64,000 nucleotides of DNA from Perca fluviatilis (GCF_010015445.1 NC_053118.1:21441937-21505936), one strand, 5' to 3'; shown: positions 11,963 through 22,678, counted from the stretch's first letter. The notes: generated by a model from the sequence alone, not told the origin. Numbers and translations: made by a program.

Positions 11963-12470
11963 CAGTGCCTTGCAAAAGTATTCACCCCCTTGGCTTTTTA
12001 CCTATTTTGTTACATTAGAGGCTTTAGTTCAATGTTGTTTTTTTATCTGAATGTTATGTGATGAATCAAAACACAATAGTCTAAGTTGGTGAAGTGAAAA
12101 GAGAAAAATATACATAAAATTATTTTTTTAGAAATAAAAACAGAAAAAGTCAATGTGCATAACTATTCAACCCCCTAAAGTCAATACTTTGTAGAGCCAC
12201 CTTTCGGGCAATCACAGCTCTAAGTGCTTTGGGATAAGTCTCTATGAGCTTGCCACATCTACATCATCCCATTCCTCCTTGCAAAACTGCTCCAGCTCCT
12301 TGAAGTTGGATGGTTTGCGCTTGTGAACAGCAATCTTTAAGTCTGACCACAGATTTTCTATTTGATTGAGGTGTGTTTGGGGTCATTGTCCTGCTGGAAG
12401 GTGAACCTCCGTCCTAGCCTCAAATCACGCACAGTGTTACAGGTTTTGCTCAAGAATATCCCTGTATGTA
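11963..12470 (-). mobile_element. Truncated Tc1-like transposon
   Basis: The left terminus CAGTGCCTTGCAAAAGTATT follows a TA dinucleotide and is the well-known end of an abundant fish Tc1-like family. The sequence then contains CAATACTTTGTAGAGCCACC and GTCATTGTCCTGCTGGAAGG, which belong to the reverse strand of a Tc1 transposase gene. Similarity fades near 12,470 and no second terminus is found, so the copy is broken. It lies inside the core of the foldback element and interrupts or abuts the decayed core gene. Confidence 0.8.
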
Positions 12471-12473
12471 GCT

Positions 12474-12765
12474 TTGTCAGCACCTATATCGCCAGTACTG
12501 GGCCAACAAGTGCTGAGAGCCTTGTACCAAACAGCAGTGTGGCGTCACAGCCACCTGGTCAAACCTCTTCTCTGGAACCCAGTTGGAGGATGGAGGCTCA
12601 AAGAAGATGGGTGCATTGAACCTGTGATGTTACAGAAGACACCAGCACCTAAAGAAGTTAGAGACATCACCCACTACTATACTGTAAAGACGGAAACTGC
12701 AACGATGCTACCAAATGCCAGTGTCTTTCAGTGGGCTTGACCTGCACAGAGTCTTGCTCTTGCCC
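12474..12765 (+). pseudogene. Decayed core gene with CXC-like cysteine cluster
   Basis: The plus strand encodes a segment with LRALYQTAVWRHS, then GGWRLKEDGCIEPV, then TPAPKEVRDITHYY. After a frameshift near 12,680 a cysteine cluster follows at 12,683-12,763 with spacing C-x4-C-x5-C-x-C-x6-C-x3-C-x-C. That spacing resembles the CXC (Tesmin/TSO1-like) zinc cluster, and CxC-type clusters are also known next to KDZ-family transposases. From memory, the block order (ALYQ..W, GGW, cysteine cluster) matches an uncharacterised repetitive protein family of fishes and arthropods. The frameshift and missing N-terminus make this copy non-functional. It could be the remnant of the element's own gene. Confidence 0.5.
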
Positions 12766-13820
12766 TTTCCCAGGCTATCCAAATATGACCCACTTTGTCA
12801 CTGATGACAATGTGGATGAGTGACAGTGGTGTGTTGCAGTGGTAACATCATGGGGAGCTGACCTCCCCAAAGTGGCCACTGGAGATGGCCTAACCCCCAG
12901 AATGACTACCAAAAGCAGTTCATGTTCCAAATGGTTGCTGCTAGAAAGAGCTTGAGATTCAGTGATGAGGGGGGTCATTCCCCCTCACAGTGTTTATTTT
13001 GTTAGATTGCCATTTGTTTGTTTAAGACAGTCATTTAATTTGTATTGTGTTAAATTATAGTTTTATTAAAAGGCTCATTAAGGTCAAACTGCAATCCTGA
13101 ATCCTGGTCTCCTGTTTGTGCAATGGTAAGGTGTGTTATCTTTGATTTCAATCTTTGTTTCCATATGGACTATATAGTACAAGGTGCCATATGATACCAC
13201 TGATAATGGGCTTTGGACTTGAGACTAAATTATGTCAGTGTTCCATCTTCTTTCATTTTAGACACATCATGCATTGAGTGAAAGAACACCCTGATTTGTC
13301 ATGCTATATTTACACATTTGGTATTGCTGGATTAAGCACAACCCCACTTTTCCAACAAGAAATCATATGTGTTTCTATTATAATCCCTGGAAAAGTAACC
13401 ACAAAGTAAATGAAAACATTCTGCATAGATATTAATTTTTTGCATGTTCGCCTATTTTAGGTATGTCTTTATTTATTCCATACATCATGATATTCATATC
13501 CAGTCTTTTCTAGTAGGTAAAGCAACTTCCTGACTACAAACATGCTAAGTTTCAAAGCTCTCAGAGCTTGTGTGATTGATCTGCATTAGTTTAGATGCCT
13601 TAACTCCCATGGACAGGCTATATTTTAGTCCTTCTTTGGTTTTGGGTTGTGTAACAATATCTGTTAATTTAACAATCTTAGCAGTAAAATATCTTTAGCC
13701 AAGAATCAATTTCATATTATGGGAGACCCTAGGGATGAGGAAAAACATTGTTGGGTTTAGTTCAACCTCCAGTAGGGGTATCTCAAAAACTAAAGCCCTT
13801 TTTGACCATTTGTCACCAGC
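12765..13820. other. Unique core of the foldback element
   Basis: About 1 kb of single-copy sequence lies between the decayed core gene and the inner right array. I see no open frame with family similarity. It could be 3' untranslated or spacer sequence of the element. Confidence 0.5.
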
Positions 13821-14050
13821 CTAAATATGCCTCATATTTGAGACTTTGACAGGCTTTTATTTTGAAACTGTACATCAGAATGTCTTGATACTTAATGAGT
13901 CACACCACGGGGTCGTGTAATATAACCCTAAAGTGGATTTATTGTTTGATAACAGGGTGTTTTCTTTTAAATTGAATCCAAAATCATATCTAATTTGTCT
14001 CATATTCAAGACTTTGACAGGCTTTTATTTTGAAACTGTACATCAGAATG
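13820..14050 (-). repeat. Right arm diverged inner array
   Basis: Roughly one and a half units of the inner repeat are present in inverted orientation: GACTTTGACAGGCTTTTATT and TGAAACTGTACATCAGAATG each occur twice. They mirror 10,790-11,445, with fewer units than the left arm. Confidence 0.8.
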
Positions 14051-16205
14051 TCCTGAAACATTGTAGATCACACCTTGAGAAGGTGTCCTCTCCATCTGAG
14101 GTGAAATTGGTCTGTGGAAGCTAGGACTTTTATTTTCATGATTTTCTGAATGTATGGACAAAACAGCTAATATATGAGTTTTGGGGGGCTCTTATTTTGG
14201 AAAACAACATCAGAATGTCCTGAAACATTGTAGATCACACATTGAGAAGGAGTCCTCTCCATCTGAGGTGAAATTGGTCTGTGGAAGCTAGGACTTTTAT
14301 TTTTATGATTTTCTGAATGTATGGACAAAACAGCTAATATATGAGTTTTGGGGGGCTCTTATTTTGGAAAACAACATCAGAATGTCCTGAAACATTGTAG
14401 ATCACACATTGAGAAGGAGTCCTCTCCATCTGAGGTGAAATTGGTCTGTGGAAGCTAGGACTTTTATTTTTATGATTTTCTGAATGTATGGACAAAACAG
14501 CTAATATATGAGTTTTGGGGGGCTCTTATTTTGGAAAACAACATCAGAATGTCCTGAAACATTGTAGATCACACATTGAGAAGGAGTCCTCTCCATCTGA
14601 GGTGAAATTGGTCTGTGGAAGCTAGGACTTTTATTTTTATAACTTTCTGAATGTGTAGACAAAACAGCGTATATATGAGTTTTGGGGGGCTCTTATTTTG
14701 GAAAACAACATCAGAATGTCTTGAAACATTGTAGATCACACCTTGAGAAGGTGTCCTCTCCATCTGATGTGAAAGTGGTCTGTGGAAGCTAGGACTTTTA
14801 TTTTTATGATTTTCTGAATGTATGGACAAAACAGCTAATATATGAGTTTTGGGGGGCTCTTATTTTGGAAAACAACATCAGAATGTCCTGAAACATTGTA
14901 GATCACACATTGAGAAGGAGTCCTCTCCATCTGAGGTGAAATTGGTCTGTGGAAGCTAGGACTTTTATTTTCATGATTTTCTTAATGTGTAGACAAAACA
15001 GCTAATATTTGAGCTTTGGGGGGCTCTTATTTTGGAAAACAACATCAGAATGTCTTGAAACATTGTAGATCACACCTTAAGAAGGTGTCCTCTCCATCTG
15101 ATGTGAAAGTGGTCTGTGGAAGCTAGGACTTTTATTTTTATAACTTTCTGAATGTGTAGACAAAAACAGCGTATATATGAGTTTTGGGGGCTCTTATTTT
15201 GGAAAACAACATCAGAATGTCCTGAAACATTGTAGATCACACATTGAGAAGGAGTCCTCTCCATCTGAGGTGAAATTGGTCTGTGGAAGCTAGGACTTTT
15301 ATTTTCAAGATTGTCTTAATGTGTAGACAAAACAGCTAATATTTGAGCTTTGGGGGGCTCTTATTTTGGAAAACAACATCAGAATGTCTTGAAACATTGT
15401 AGATCACACATTGAGAAGGTGTCCTCTCCATCTGAGGTGAAATTGGTCTGTGGAAGCTAGGACTTTTATTTTTATGATTTTCTGAATGTATGGACAAAAC
15501 AGCTAATATATGAGTTTTGGGGGGCTCTTATTTTGGAAAACAACATCAGAATGTCCTGAAACATTGTAGATCACACATTGAGAAGGAGTCCTCTCCATCG
15601 GAGGGGAAATTGGTCTGTGGAAGCTAGGACTTTTATTTTCATGATTTTCTTAAGTGTGTACACAAAACAGCTAATATTTGAGCTTTGGGGGCTCTTATTT
15701 TGGAAAACAACATCAGAATGTCTTGAAACATTGTAGATCACACCTTGAGAAGGTGTCCTCTCCATCTGATGTGAAAGTGGTCTGTGGAAGCTAGGACTTT
15801 TATTTTTATGATTTTCTGAATGTATGGACAAAACAGCTAATATATGAGTTTTGGGGGGCTCTTATTTTGGAAAACAACATCAGAATGTCCTGAAACATTG
15901 TAGATCACACATTGAGAAGGAGTCCTCTCCATCTGAGGTGAAATTGGTCTGTGGAAGCTAGGACTTTTATTTTTATAACTTTCTGAATGTGTAGACAAAA
16001 CAGCATATATATGAGTTTTGGGGGGCTCTTATTTTGGAAAACAACATCAGAATGTCCTGAAACATTGTAGATCACACATTGAGAAGGAGTCCTCTCCATC
16101 TGAGGTGAAATTGGTCTGTGGAAGCTAGGACTTTTATTTTCATGATTTTCTTAATGTGTAGACAAAACAGCTAATATTTGAGTTTTGGGGGGGCTCTTAT
16201 TTTGG
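14050..16205 (-). repeat. Right arm tandem array, about 13 units of ~167 bp
   Basis: Thirteen occurrences of GGGCTCTTATTTTGGAA are spaced about 165-168 bases. Each unit also has CATTGTAGATCACAC, CCTCTCCATCTGA and GGTCTGTGGAAGCTAGGAC. Some alternate unit types (GTGTAGACAAAACAGC versus GTATGGACAAAACAGC) recur in an interleaved order, suggesting amplification of two- or three-unit blocks. The array is the inverted counterpart of 9,487-10,790 but has more units. Confidence 0.93.
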
Positions 16206-16473
16206 AATTCAGCATATCATGCAGTTGTCACAGAGGTTGTGAGGTGTGCTAAAATCTTTCTTTCCTTCTTTCTTTCTGACAGACAGACAGACAGGCAGGC
16301 AGATAGACAGACAGGCAGACAGAATAAATGAATGGGAAATTGCCTTCGTCAGAAAATTCCCTCTTTTTAGTTTCACCGTAATAGCAAGTGTATACGCGCA
16401 CCGCGAAATATAGGGGTGGCTAGTTTGACCGCTCATTTTGAAGTGGAGGCTGGCTTGACCGCAGTCCCCTACT

Positions 16474-16732
16474 GTAGGTGGCGGCATGCACATTTAAACG
16501 TTGGTTTGTAGCCCGCCAATTAACTAAAGAAGAAGAAGAAGACTATTTAACAACGTGCAACCAAAGAAAACTGCCACTGCTTCCATTGGAAGACTGAAAC
16601 GAAGCTCCTTCGCATGTTTGCCAACCGGCTGCCAATTCGTCCGAGTCGCCACTAATTAGCCCCAGCTGTGCCTGCGTGCTGGTTTCACGTGCAGATTGAA
16701 AGGGAAAGGTAGAAGGACAGCAGTCTTTAGCG
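16474..16732 (+). promoter_or_regulatory. Probable promoter and leader of the ZP gene
   Basis: Only about 260 bases separate the foldback element's right duplication from the ZP start codon. A TATTTAA box-like string lies near 16,543 and an E-box CACGTG at 16,686-16,691. Egg-coat genes in vertebrates are commonly driven by the oocyte factor FIGLA through E-boxes, so the E-box is a reasonable candidate, but its use here is inference. A GAAGAA microrepeat precedes the TATA-like site. Confidence 0.4.
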
Positions 16733-19183
16733 ATGAAAATGTGGCGTCTCTATATTTTGTGCGGTGTTTTATCACTTTGCCTCCTCAGCTGTGCAATGGG
16801 CACTTATGAATCTCCACTTACCCGAAGAAAAAAACTTTTCAAACTGGGTACTCCGAAATCCCAATCAATTCAGCAGTCAAGAACAGACTATAGAAAATCC
16901 TCTCCGAGGTCAGGCCTACCTACCAGCATTTCTCCAGTGTCTCCACTGAGTTCCCAAAGGCCTTACCCTCCTCTGACCCCTCGACCCATGCGTCCATTGG
17001 AGCCCGAGGCAAAGATCCAGTCGGACTCTGCTTACCTCCCAGACGTTTCTGTAACCTGCTCCACGTCTGACGTTGTCGTGCGGGTCAAACCAGCTTTCTA
17101 CGGTCTGGGCGCAGATACAGAGGAGCTGAAATTAGGCAGCAACTGCAAAAGCAACGGGGTTCTCAGGCCGAACGGTGACCTGCTTTTCACGTATCCCCTG
17201 ACAGCGTGTGATGCCGTGCGTGAGGTAAGATTTGTCATTCTTTTTCAGACTCTTAATCCTAATGTTAAAATCATAATATCTGATCCTCTCTTTAACAGTC
17301 GCCCGACGGGTATCTGCTCTACAAATACGAGCTCCATTATGAGCCTTCTGGAGAGCGGTTTCCAAGGATGACTGTCGACATTGAATGCCGTTATCAAAGG
17401 TTAGAGGTGTGTGTGTGGGTGTTTGCGTGTGTGAGCCCGTATGTGCGTTTTTAACAATTTCCAAAACCTGTCCAGGAGCAACCATGTGCATCGTCTGATT
17501 GTGCGGCCCACCTGGGAAACTGCTGTTGTGCGTAAATGGCTGAAAGGAAGTCCAACTGACTTCCAGATAGAGTTGATGGATGGTATGTTTAAACTGGATT
17601 GTAGTGATTAAGCGCTGCTTCTCTTTTCAGTGCAATAATGTTTTCGTCTTTTATAAATGGCTCTATTTGATGCAATGTATTTAATGCTTAGATTCATGGA
17701 GCACACCTGCCGAGTCTCAGGTCTACCAGCTTGGAAAGACCGTTAATTTCGAGGTCTCTGCTCCTAATCTCTCAAATGGTGGAAAACTGTACATCAATAC
17801 CTGCCATGCTACACCATCCAGTGGCTCTAAATCACATATACTCAAATACACAATCATTGACAATTTTGGGTGAGTATTATGCACAGTAATACATTTAATC
17901 TCACCCTTGGTGTCCTGATTCGCAATTTAACTGAGATTAGCGTCGTATTGTCATCCGCAGCTGTTTGTTGGACAGCAAGAGCAACCCAGGGGCCTCTCAG
18001 TTCATCTCTCGGACAGACAATTCCCTAAGATTCTCCCTAAAGGCTTTCAAGTTTACTTCTGACCCTAACCCGGAGGTGAGCATGGGGTCCAATTCTCAGG
18101 TTTCACATGTTTGACTGTAGCTTAACCCAGTTTCTTTTTTTCTTTAGATCCGTATTGACTGCAGTTTGTTTGTTACACCTGAGGATGCAGGTCCTACACA
18201 CAAATCGTGCACCTACGTAGGGAACGGGTGAGTGACACCATGAACTAAATTACCATTCCAGGGTTATAGGTGGCTTTTTCTTTCTGCTGTTTCCATGTGA
18301 TTAAGCCTGTTTTGTGTATCTGCCATGATAGGTGGAAGGCCCTCACTGGTGATGACTCCATATGTGAATGCTGTGATTCACAATGTGTGACCTCTAACCC
18401 CCAGAGGGCCATGATGGAAGGTAGGTTTTTTAGTTTTTAAAAAAAAGCAGATTTAGATTTCAAGGAGATTTATGCACCATTTCTTCTCGGCTATATTGGA
18501 TTGTGGTTTAACTTGCACTGCAAGTGCCATATCGCTAGCTGACAATTCTTCTGTGCTCAACTATAAACCATCAAAGCAACCATTCATTTTCTTGTGACCA
18601 TTAAAAATGGCTACATCTGTACTTTCTTCAAGGCTCTGCCAGCAGTGAGTCATTGTTGGTCTCTGATCGGCCATACACAGAAGATTCTTTCCTACCGGTC
18701 AGCATGAGCAGAGAAGGTGAGACCCCGTGGAAAAGTGCCGAAGTAGTAAAGTATGATGACAAAGTGCAAGATTATGAGCAGCAGCTTGAAGATGAAGAGG
18801 AAAGTGGGGTTGTCTCTGGAGTGATGATGGAGCCTGATTTAGAGGAGTTGGGTTTTAGGAGGAGGGTCTTAGTGGAGGAGGAAGACTGTAAAGTGAAGGA
18901 TTCAAATCGGTTCCAAGAGGATGGGTCAGGGTATGTAGTGGAGGGGGAGGAGGGATTTGAAGGAAGAGAAGATGAGATCCATTTGAATCCAAAGGAAGGC
19001 AAAGCATTGCGTCACTGGGGAGAGGTAGAGCCACTGGTCTCTGAAGGCAGGGAAGAAAACTGGAAGCATACAGATGGAGGTGAAGAGGATGACGGGACGA
19101 CATCCTCTGAGGTGGAGTGGAAGACTGGTCTGGCAGATTTCAGAGACGATAGTGAGAGGACCTGGTATTTCACATGGAGGTAG
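16733..19183 (+). CDS. ZP3-family zona pellucida (egg envelope) glycoprotein
   Basis: Eight exons join in frame to 570 codons: 16733-17224, 17299-17399, 17476-17582, 17692-17869, 17961-18075, 18148-18227, 18332-18420 and 18633-19183; all introns are GT-AG. Residues 1-22 form a signal peptide. A proline/serine-rich stretch (about 60-90) precedes the ZP domain (about 103-385), which starts PDVSVTC and has paired cysteines (C109, C138, C159 and onward) and the ZP3-like end GNGWKALTGDDSICECCDSQC split over exons 6-7. ZP proteins polymerise through this domain to form the egg coat. The last exon encodes a 183-residue, strongly acidic tail rich in Glu and Asp, with an RRR cluster near residue 464 that might serve as a processing site. 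I see no C-terminal membrane span, common for fish egg-coat proteins. The exact ZP3 paralogue cannot be decided, so no symbol is given. Confidence 0.9.
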
Positions 19184-19255
19184 CATTAGTTTAATGAATG
19201 TTCAGTACTCTGCTCAAAGACTAACTCTCTAACAACAGAACTTATGACTTTTTTC

Positions 19256-19261
19256 AATAAA
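19256..19261 (+). terminator. Polyadenylation signal of the ZP gene
   Basis: AATAAA lies 73 bases after the ZP stop codon, the only canonical signal close to it. Confidence 0.75.
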
Positions 19262-20344
19262 AACCTGAACATGCAGTTGAGTCTTGTCATGACTTAAAAT
19301 CAGTCAATTTTGTTTAAAACCTTTTTTTAATTGTAACTAGATTTGAAGATTTTTATTGATCTTCAACATTATGAATGCCAGTAGTAGACTTATCAATTAA
19401 GCCATGTATTACAAATGTCAAACATAAGATCAGTCCATAACGTACAGCATTGAGTTTCAAGAATAAGGTTGGGCATGGTTTTGATTTAAAAAAAAAAAAA
19501 AAAAAAAATCGGATTTCAATTCAGATTCTTTGATTCTGGTTCTTGATTTCTTGGGGGGGGGGAGGAGTTGAAACTGGTGACATGCTTATTTCAAGTTAAG
19601 AGAAATTTTATTTTGTGAATCATGGCTGCAACACAAGTACCTGGAGGGATGGTGTCAGCTACGGAAACCAAAACTTGCACATGTTCAAAATGGAAGTGAT
19701 GATCGGATTCCAAACTAAATTTTCCAAATGATTCCAATGAAAAACTTCCATTGTAATTTTTCCAACTATTCAAAGTTGGAACTGGTTCTTGATGCCAATT
19801 CTTGCTTGAGAATTCTAAATTAAGAAATGTAACTGAGCAACAGACTTACAGGACCATTAGGAAAAGGATGCTCCTCAATGTGACAATTTGATCTGTCATA
19901 CATCTGTTCATTTAAATTATAAATGATTTATTAGTGTATGATACCAGTTTTAAATGTTATAGTTCAACACCCAAAGATCCCACTGTTTGAGCAGTAACTG
20001 AGGAAAGGCAGTGCCTCCATTATCTAACTAAAAGCAGCAGAAAATGACTATTGCTTTCCATGTCTGCTCACGGTTTCTTTGACATGTCATGCACATAGAG
20101 CTTTAAATTATAAAAAGAAATAATGGAAATTAAAAATTTGGAAAATTAGCTATACAAACTTGATTTAAATTAAATTAGGGTGCAACAATAATACAAGTTT
20201 ATTCTTTTCCATTATAAATGATTTATTACAGTGTGATACTGGTTTGAAAAACCTGTTGTCTTCACAATATCCCAAACTCTACCCCACATTTTTGTTTAGA
20301 ATATCTAACTACTTGTTTCAGCAGACAGCACTGTTTTAGGAGAA
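19262..20344. other. Intergenic AT-rich DNA
   Basis: No gene is supported. A poly-A run of about 20 bases near 19,490 and a G-run near 19,553 are the only features that stand out. Open frames here are short and lack similarity. Confidence 0.6.
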
Positions 20345-20608
20345 ATGCATTCATATAAGCGGCTAATTTCTAGAATTTACAGCCTCATCAATTCAACTAT
20401 TGACACCCCAGTGTCCGCTCCCACGGATACTTGGGAGCGAGAACTTGGAACCACTCTACCTGATTATTGGAAACAAGTCTTACGGCTAGTTCATTCCTCT
20501 TCAATCTGTGTGAGACACAGCCTCTTACAGTGTAAAGTGGTACACAAAGTTAATTATACTAATTTGAGGCAGTCTTGGATTTACCCCAATGTATCTGACA
20601 CAGAAAAG
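20345..20608 (+). mobile_element. L1-type LINE fragment (ORF2 C-terminal part)
   Basis: The plus-strand frame contains LPDYWKQVLRLVHSSSICVR and then LLQCKVVHKVNYTNLR and IYPNVSDT, the region downstream of the reverse transcriptase in fish L1 elements. It breaks off abruptly at the junction with the Tc1-like sequence that follows. No 3' tail is present, so this is an internal fragment. Confidence 0.75.
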
Positions 20609-20750
20609 TGAAAGCAAAGCAACCTACAATTGCCACACGTTTATGGGAACTTCTGCAACAAAGTTGGGAAGAACTTTCTGAAGAATATTTGATTTCCATT
20701 GTAGAAAGAATGCCACGAGTGTGTTCAGCTGTAATATCTGCCAAAGGGGG

Positions 20751-21306
20751 TGTAATGGGAAAATTACATTTAAGCCTAATTCCTTTATATTTTTATGTTT
20801 AATTCGAACTTTACTTCTCTCACAAATGCTGAAAGAGTTGATCTCATTTCCCACATGCAGATTTTGATTCTAACTGCTGAGACGTCCAGTCTGGAACATA
20901 ATGTGAGCACTGTTTGTCTGAACGGATAGGGGCTACAAGGTCATCCTAAAACTATCGTACAGGGAGGAGGAGGCGAAATGGCTCTGAGATGTCTCTTGTG
21001 TTTTTTCTGATTGTCTTCATGTGTATCAGGTTGCCTGTAAGAACTGTAGCGTCATAATAATCCAAGTGCGTGTGTGCTGTCACTCTGAAAATGCATATAA
21101 GCCTAGTGTTCTTACTCATTTGAGAAACTGACTCCACACTGGGCTGCGGCCTTTTGTGAAATCATGTTGCTCCTATATTTGCAAATATATCTTTTTCAAT
21201 AAAATACAAAAACCCAACTTGGTTTTAGTCTCAGTCTGTCTTATTTGTTTCAATTTACTAAACTCTGAAATTTCCCCCCCCTGCTGCAAAGGAAACTTCC
21301 ACTACA
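20751..21306 (+). repeat. 5' LTR
   Basis: This is the long terminal repeat that follows the left GGGG. It begins TG and ends CA, with a TATAA at 21,096 and a polyadenylation signal at 21,198. It carries an extra segment relative to the 3' copy, either an insertion here or a deletion there. Confidence 0.85.
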
Positions 21307-22099
21307 GAATGGCACCCCAGATCGGAATCATGTGTAGGGCTCTAGTGACCTAACACTGATCTATTAAGACGGAAGCAATTTCAAGCAGCAGGGTAAGATC
21401 AAACTCTAATTTAAATTGAATTAAGAGTAATTTGAATTGGCTGTAGTAAACTTCCAGAAACAAATACTGACGTTGGAAACTGAAATAGGACAACCATTTT
21501 GGGGTTGTTTGTATACATTTTGGGTGGTCCTTTAAATTTGGGTAACTTAAATTCAGGCAAATTGAAAATGGTAAAACTAATGAAAAAAGACAAAATTAAG
21601 ACAGAGGCAGGCAAAGAATGCAAAAACACACACACACACCAATAGCCTCCTCATCAGTTCTGACCAAAGCCCATGTTCTGAGCTTTCTCTAAAAATCAGG
21701 AAGACAAGCTGGAGAAACGGAGGGACGAAGAGGACAAGGACTAAACTCTTGGACAGGACCGACAACATCAGTCACACCTGCATCGGGTGGAAAGACCGAG
21801 TATGTGAGAAAACCATGTTTGAAGCGTTTGTCTGCATGTTACAACAGGTTGGTGGGCAACATATGGAGCGCGAACCCAAAAAAGGCCGCTCCTACGAAGG
21901 ACGTGGTCGAGCCAGAGAGGCCGAGGCGGGTACCGTGGGCAAAATGATGAGCCCAACGAACCAGACCAGTGTTGGTACTGCAAGAACTTTGGACATTGGG
22001 TATGTAACTGCTCGAAGAAAAAGCAAAAAACCTCAGACAGAGAACAACACTTGTCCCTCTGTTTGACTGAGTTCAAAAACTGATGAGGAAGGTAGTGCT

Positions 22100-22136
<37 letters not shown>
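22100..22136. repeat. (CA)n microsatellite inside the provirus
   Basis: About 37 bases of CA dinucleotide sit between the gag remnant and the 3' LTR. Confidence 0.95.
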
Positions 22137-22138
<2 letters not shown>

Positions 22139-22230
22139 CTGACAATAGAAGACATGGACATGGCAAAAAATATATGTAATCATTAAAGTAATTTGTGTAT
22201 TGTGATTAGGTTGTAATCAAAAGGGTGGAA

Positions 22231-22678
22231 TGTAATGGGAAAATTACATTTAAGCCTAATTCCTTATATTTTTATGTTTAATTCGTACTTTACTTCTCTC
22301 ACAAATGCTGAAAGAGTTGATCTCATTTCCCACATGCAGATTTTGATTCTAACTATAAAAGATGTCTCTTGTGTTTTTTCTGATTGTCGTAATGTGTATC
22401 AGATTGCCTGTAAGAACTGTAGCGTCATAATAATCCAAGTGTGTGGGTGCTGTCACTCTGAAGATGCATATAAGCCTAGTGTTCTTGTTCACTCATTTGA
22501 GAAACTGACTCCACACTGGGCTGCGGCCTTTTGTGAAATCATGTTGCTCCTATATTTGCAAATATATCTTTTTCAATAAAATACAAAAACCCAACTTGGT
22601 TTTAGTTTCAGTCTGTCTTATTTGTTTCAATTTACAAAACTCTGAAACCCCCCTGCTGCAAAGGAAACTTCCACTACA
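22231..22678 (+). repeat. 3' LTR
   Basis: Starts directly after the purine-rich tract and ends before the right GGGG. It matches the 5' LTR over nearly its whole length, with few substitutions, so the insertion is not very old. Confidence 0.85.

Larger units (their letters stand above)
9241..16465. mobile_element. Foldback-type DNA transposon, 7.2 kb
   Basis: The outer ~250 bases at both ends are near-identical in inverted orientation: ACTGCAGTCAAGCC at the left and GGCTTGACCGCAGT at the right. Each is followed inward by a shared unique segment, a CTGT/CTGC repeat and then long tandem arrays that are also inverted to one another. Immediately outside lie CCCCTACA (9233-9240) and CCCCTACT (16466-16473): a 7-bp perfect or 8-bp one-mismatch duplication. 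This is the architecture of foldback elements such as Galileo (P superfamily, 7-bp duplications); hAT-like or KDZ/Zisupton-like ancestry (about 8 bp) is possible. The core (about 11,445-13,820) carries a decayed gene and a Tc1 fragment. No intact transposase is visible. Confidence 0.85.
20751..22678 (+). mobile_element. Small internally deleted endogenous retrovirus with two LTRs
   Basis: Two near-identical direct repeats, 20,751-21,306 and 22,231-22,678, both start TGTAATGGG and end CTACA, and are flanked by the 4-bp duplication GGGG (20,747-20,750 and 22,679-22,682). Each LTR has a TATAA box and an AATAAA signal (21,198 and 22,575). A TGG-starting primer-binding-site candidate lies at 21,310 and a purine-rich tract (AAAAGGGTGGAA) directly precedes the 3' LTR. 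The ~920-bp interior has only the end of gag: a CCHC zinc knuckle (C-x2-C-x4-H-x4-C) at 21,970-22,011, like gamma/epsilon-type nucleocapsids. No protease, polymerase or envelope region is present. The 5' LTR is about 110 bp longer, through a segment near 20,875-20,990 missing from the 3' LTR. Confidence 0.85.

Noticed and set aside
14569..16099. Several 60-90 residue minus-strand frames with MERTPSQ and RWRGLL motifs
   Set aside because: They are the same repeat unit read repeatedly. The frames are not conserved between units and break with each indel.
9487..16205. Regularly spaced repeats that might suggest a CRISPR array
   Set aside because: Whole ~165-bp units are similar end to end, with no unique spacers, and the context is a eukaryotic transposon with inverted arms.
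18772..19186. Antisense open frames of 76-86 residues
   Set aside because: They are shadows of the Glu-rich ZP last exon on the opposite strand, low in complexity and without start context.
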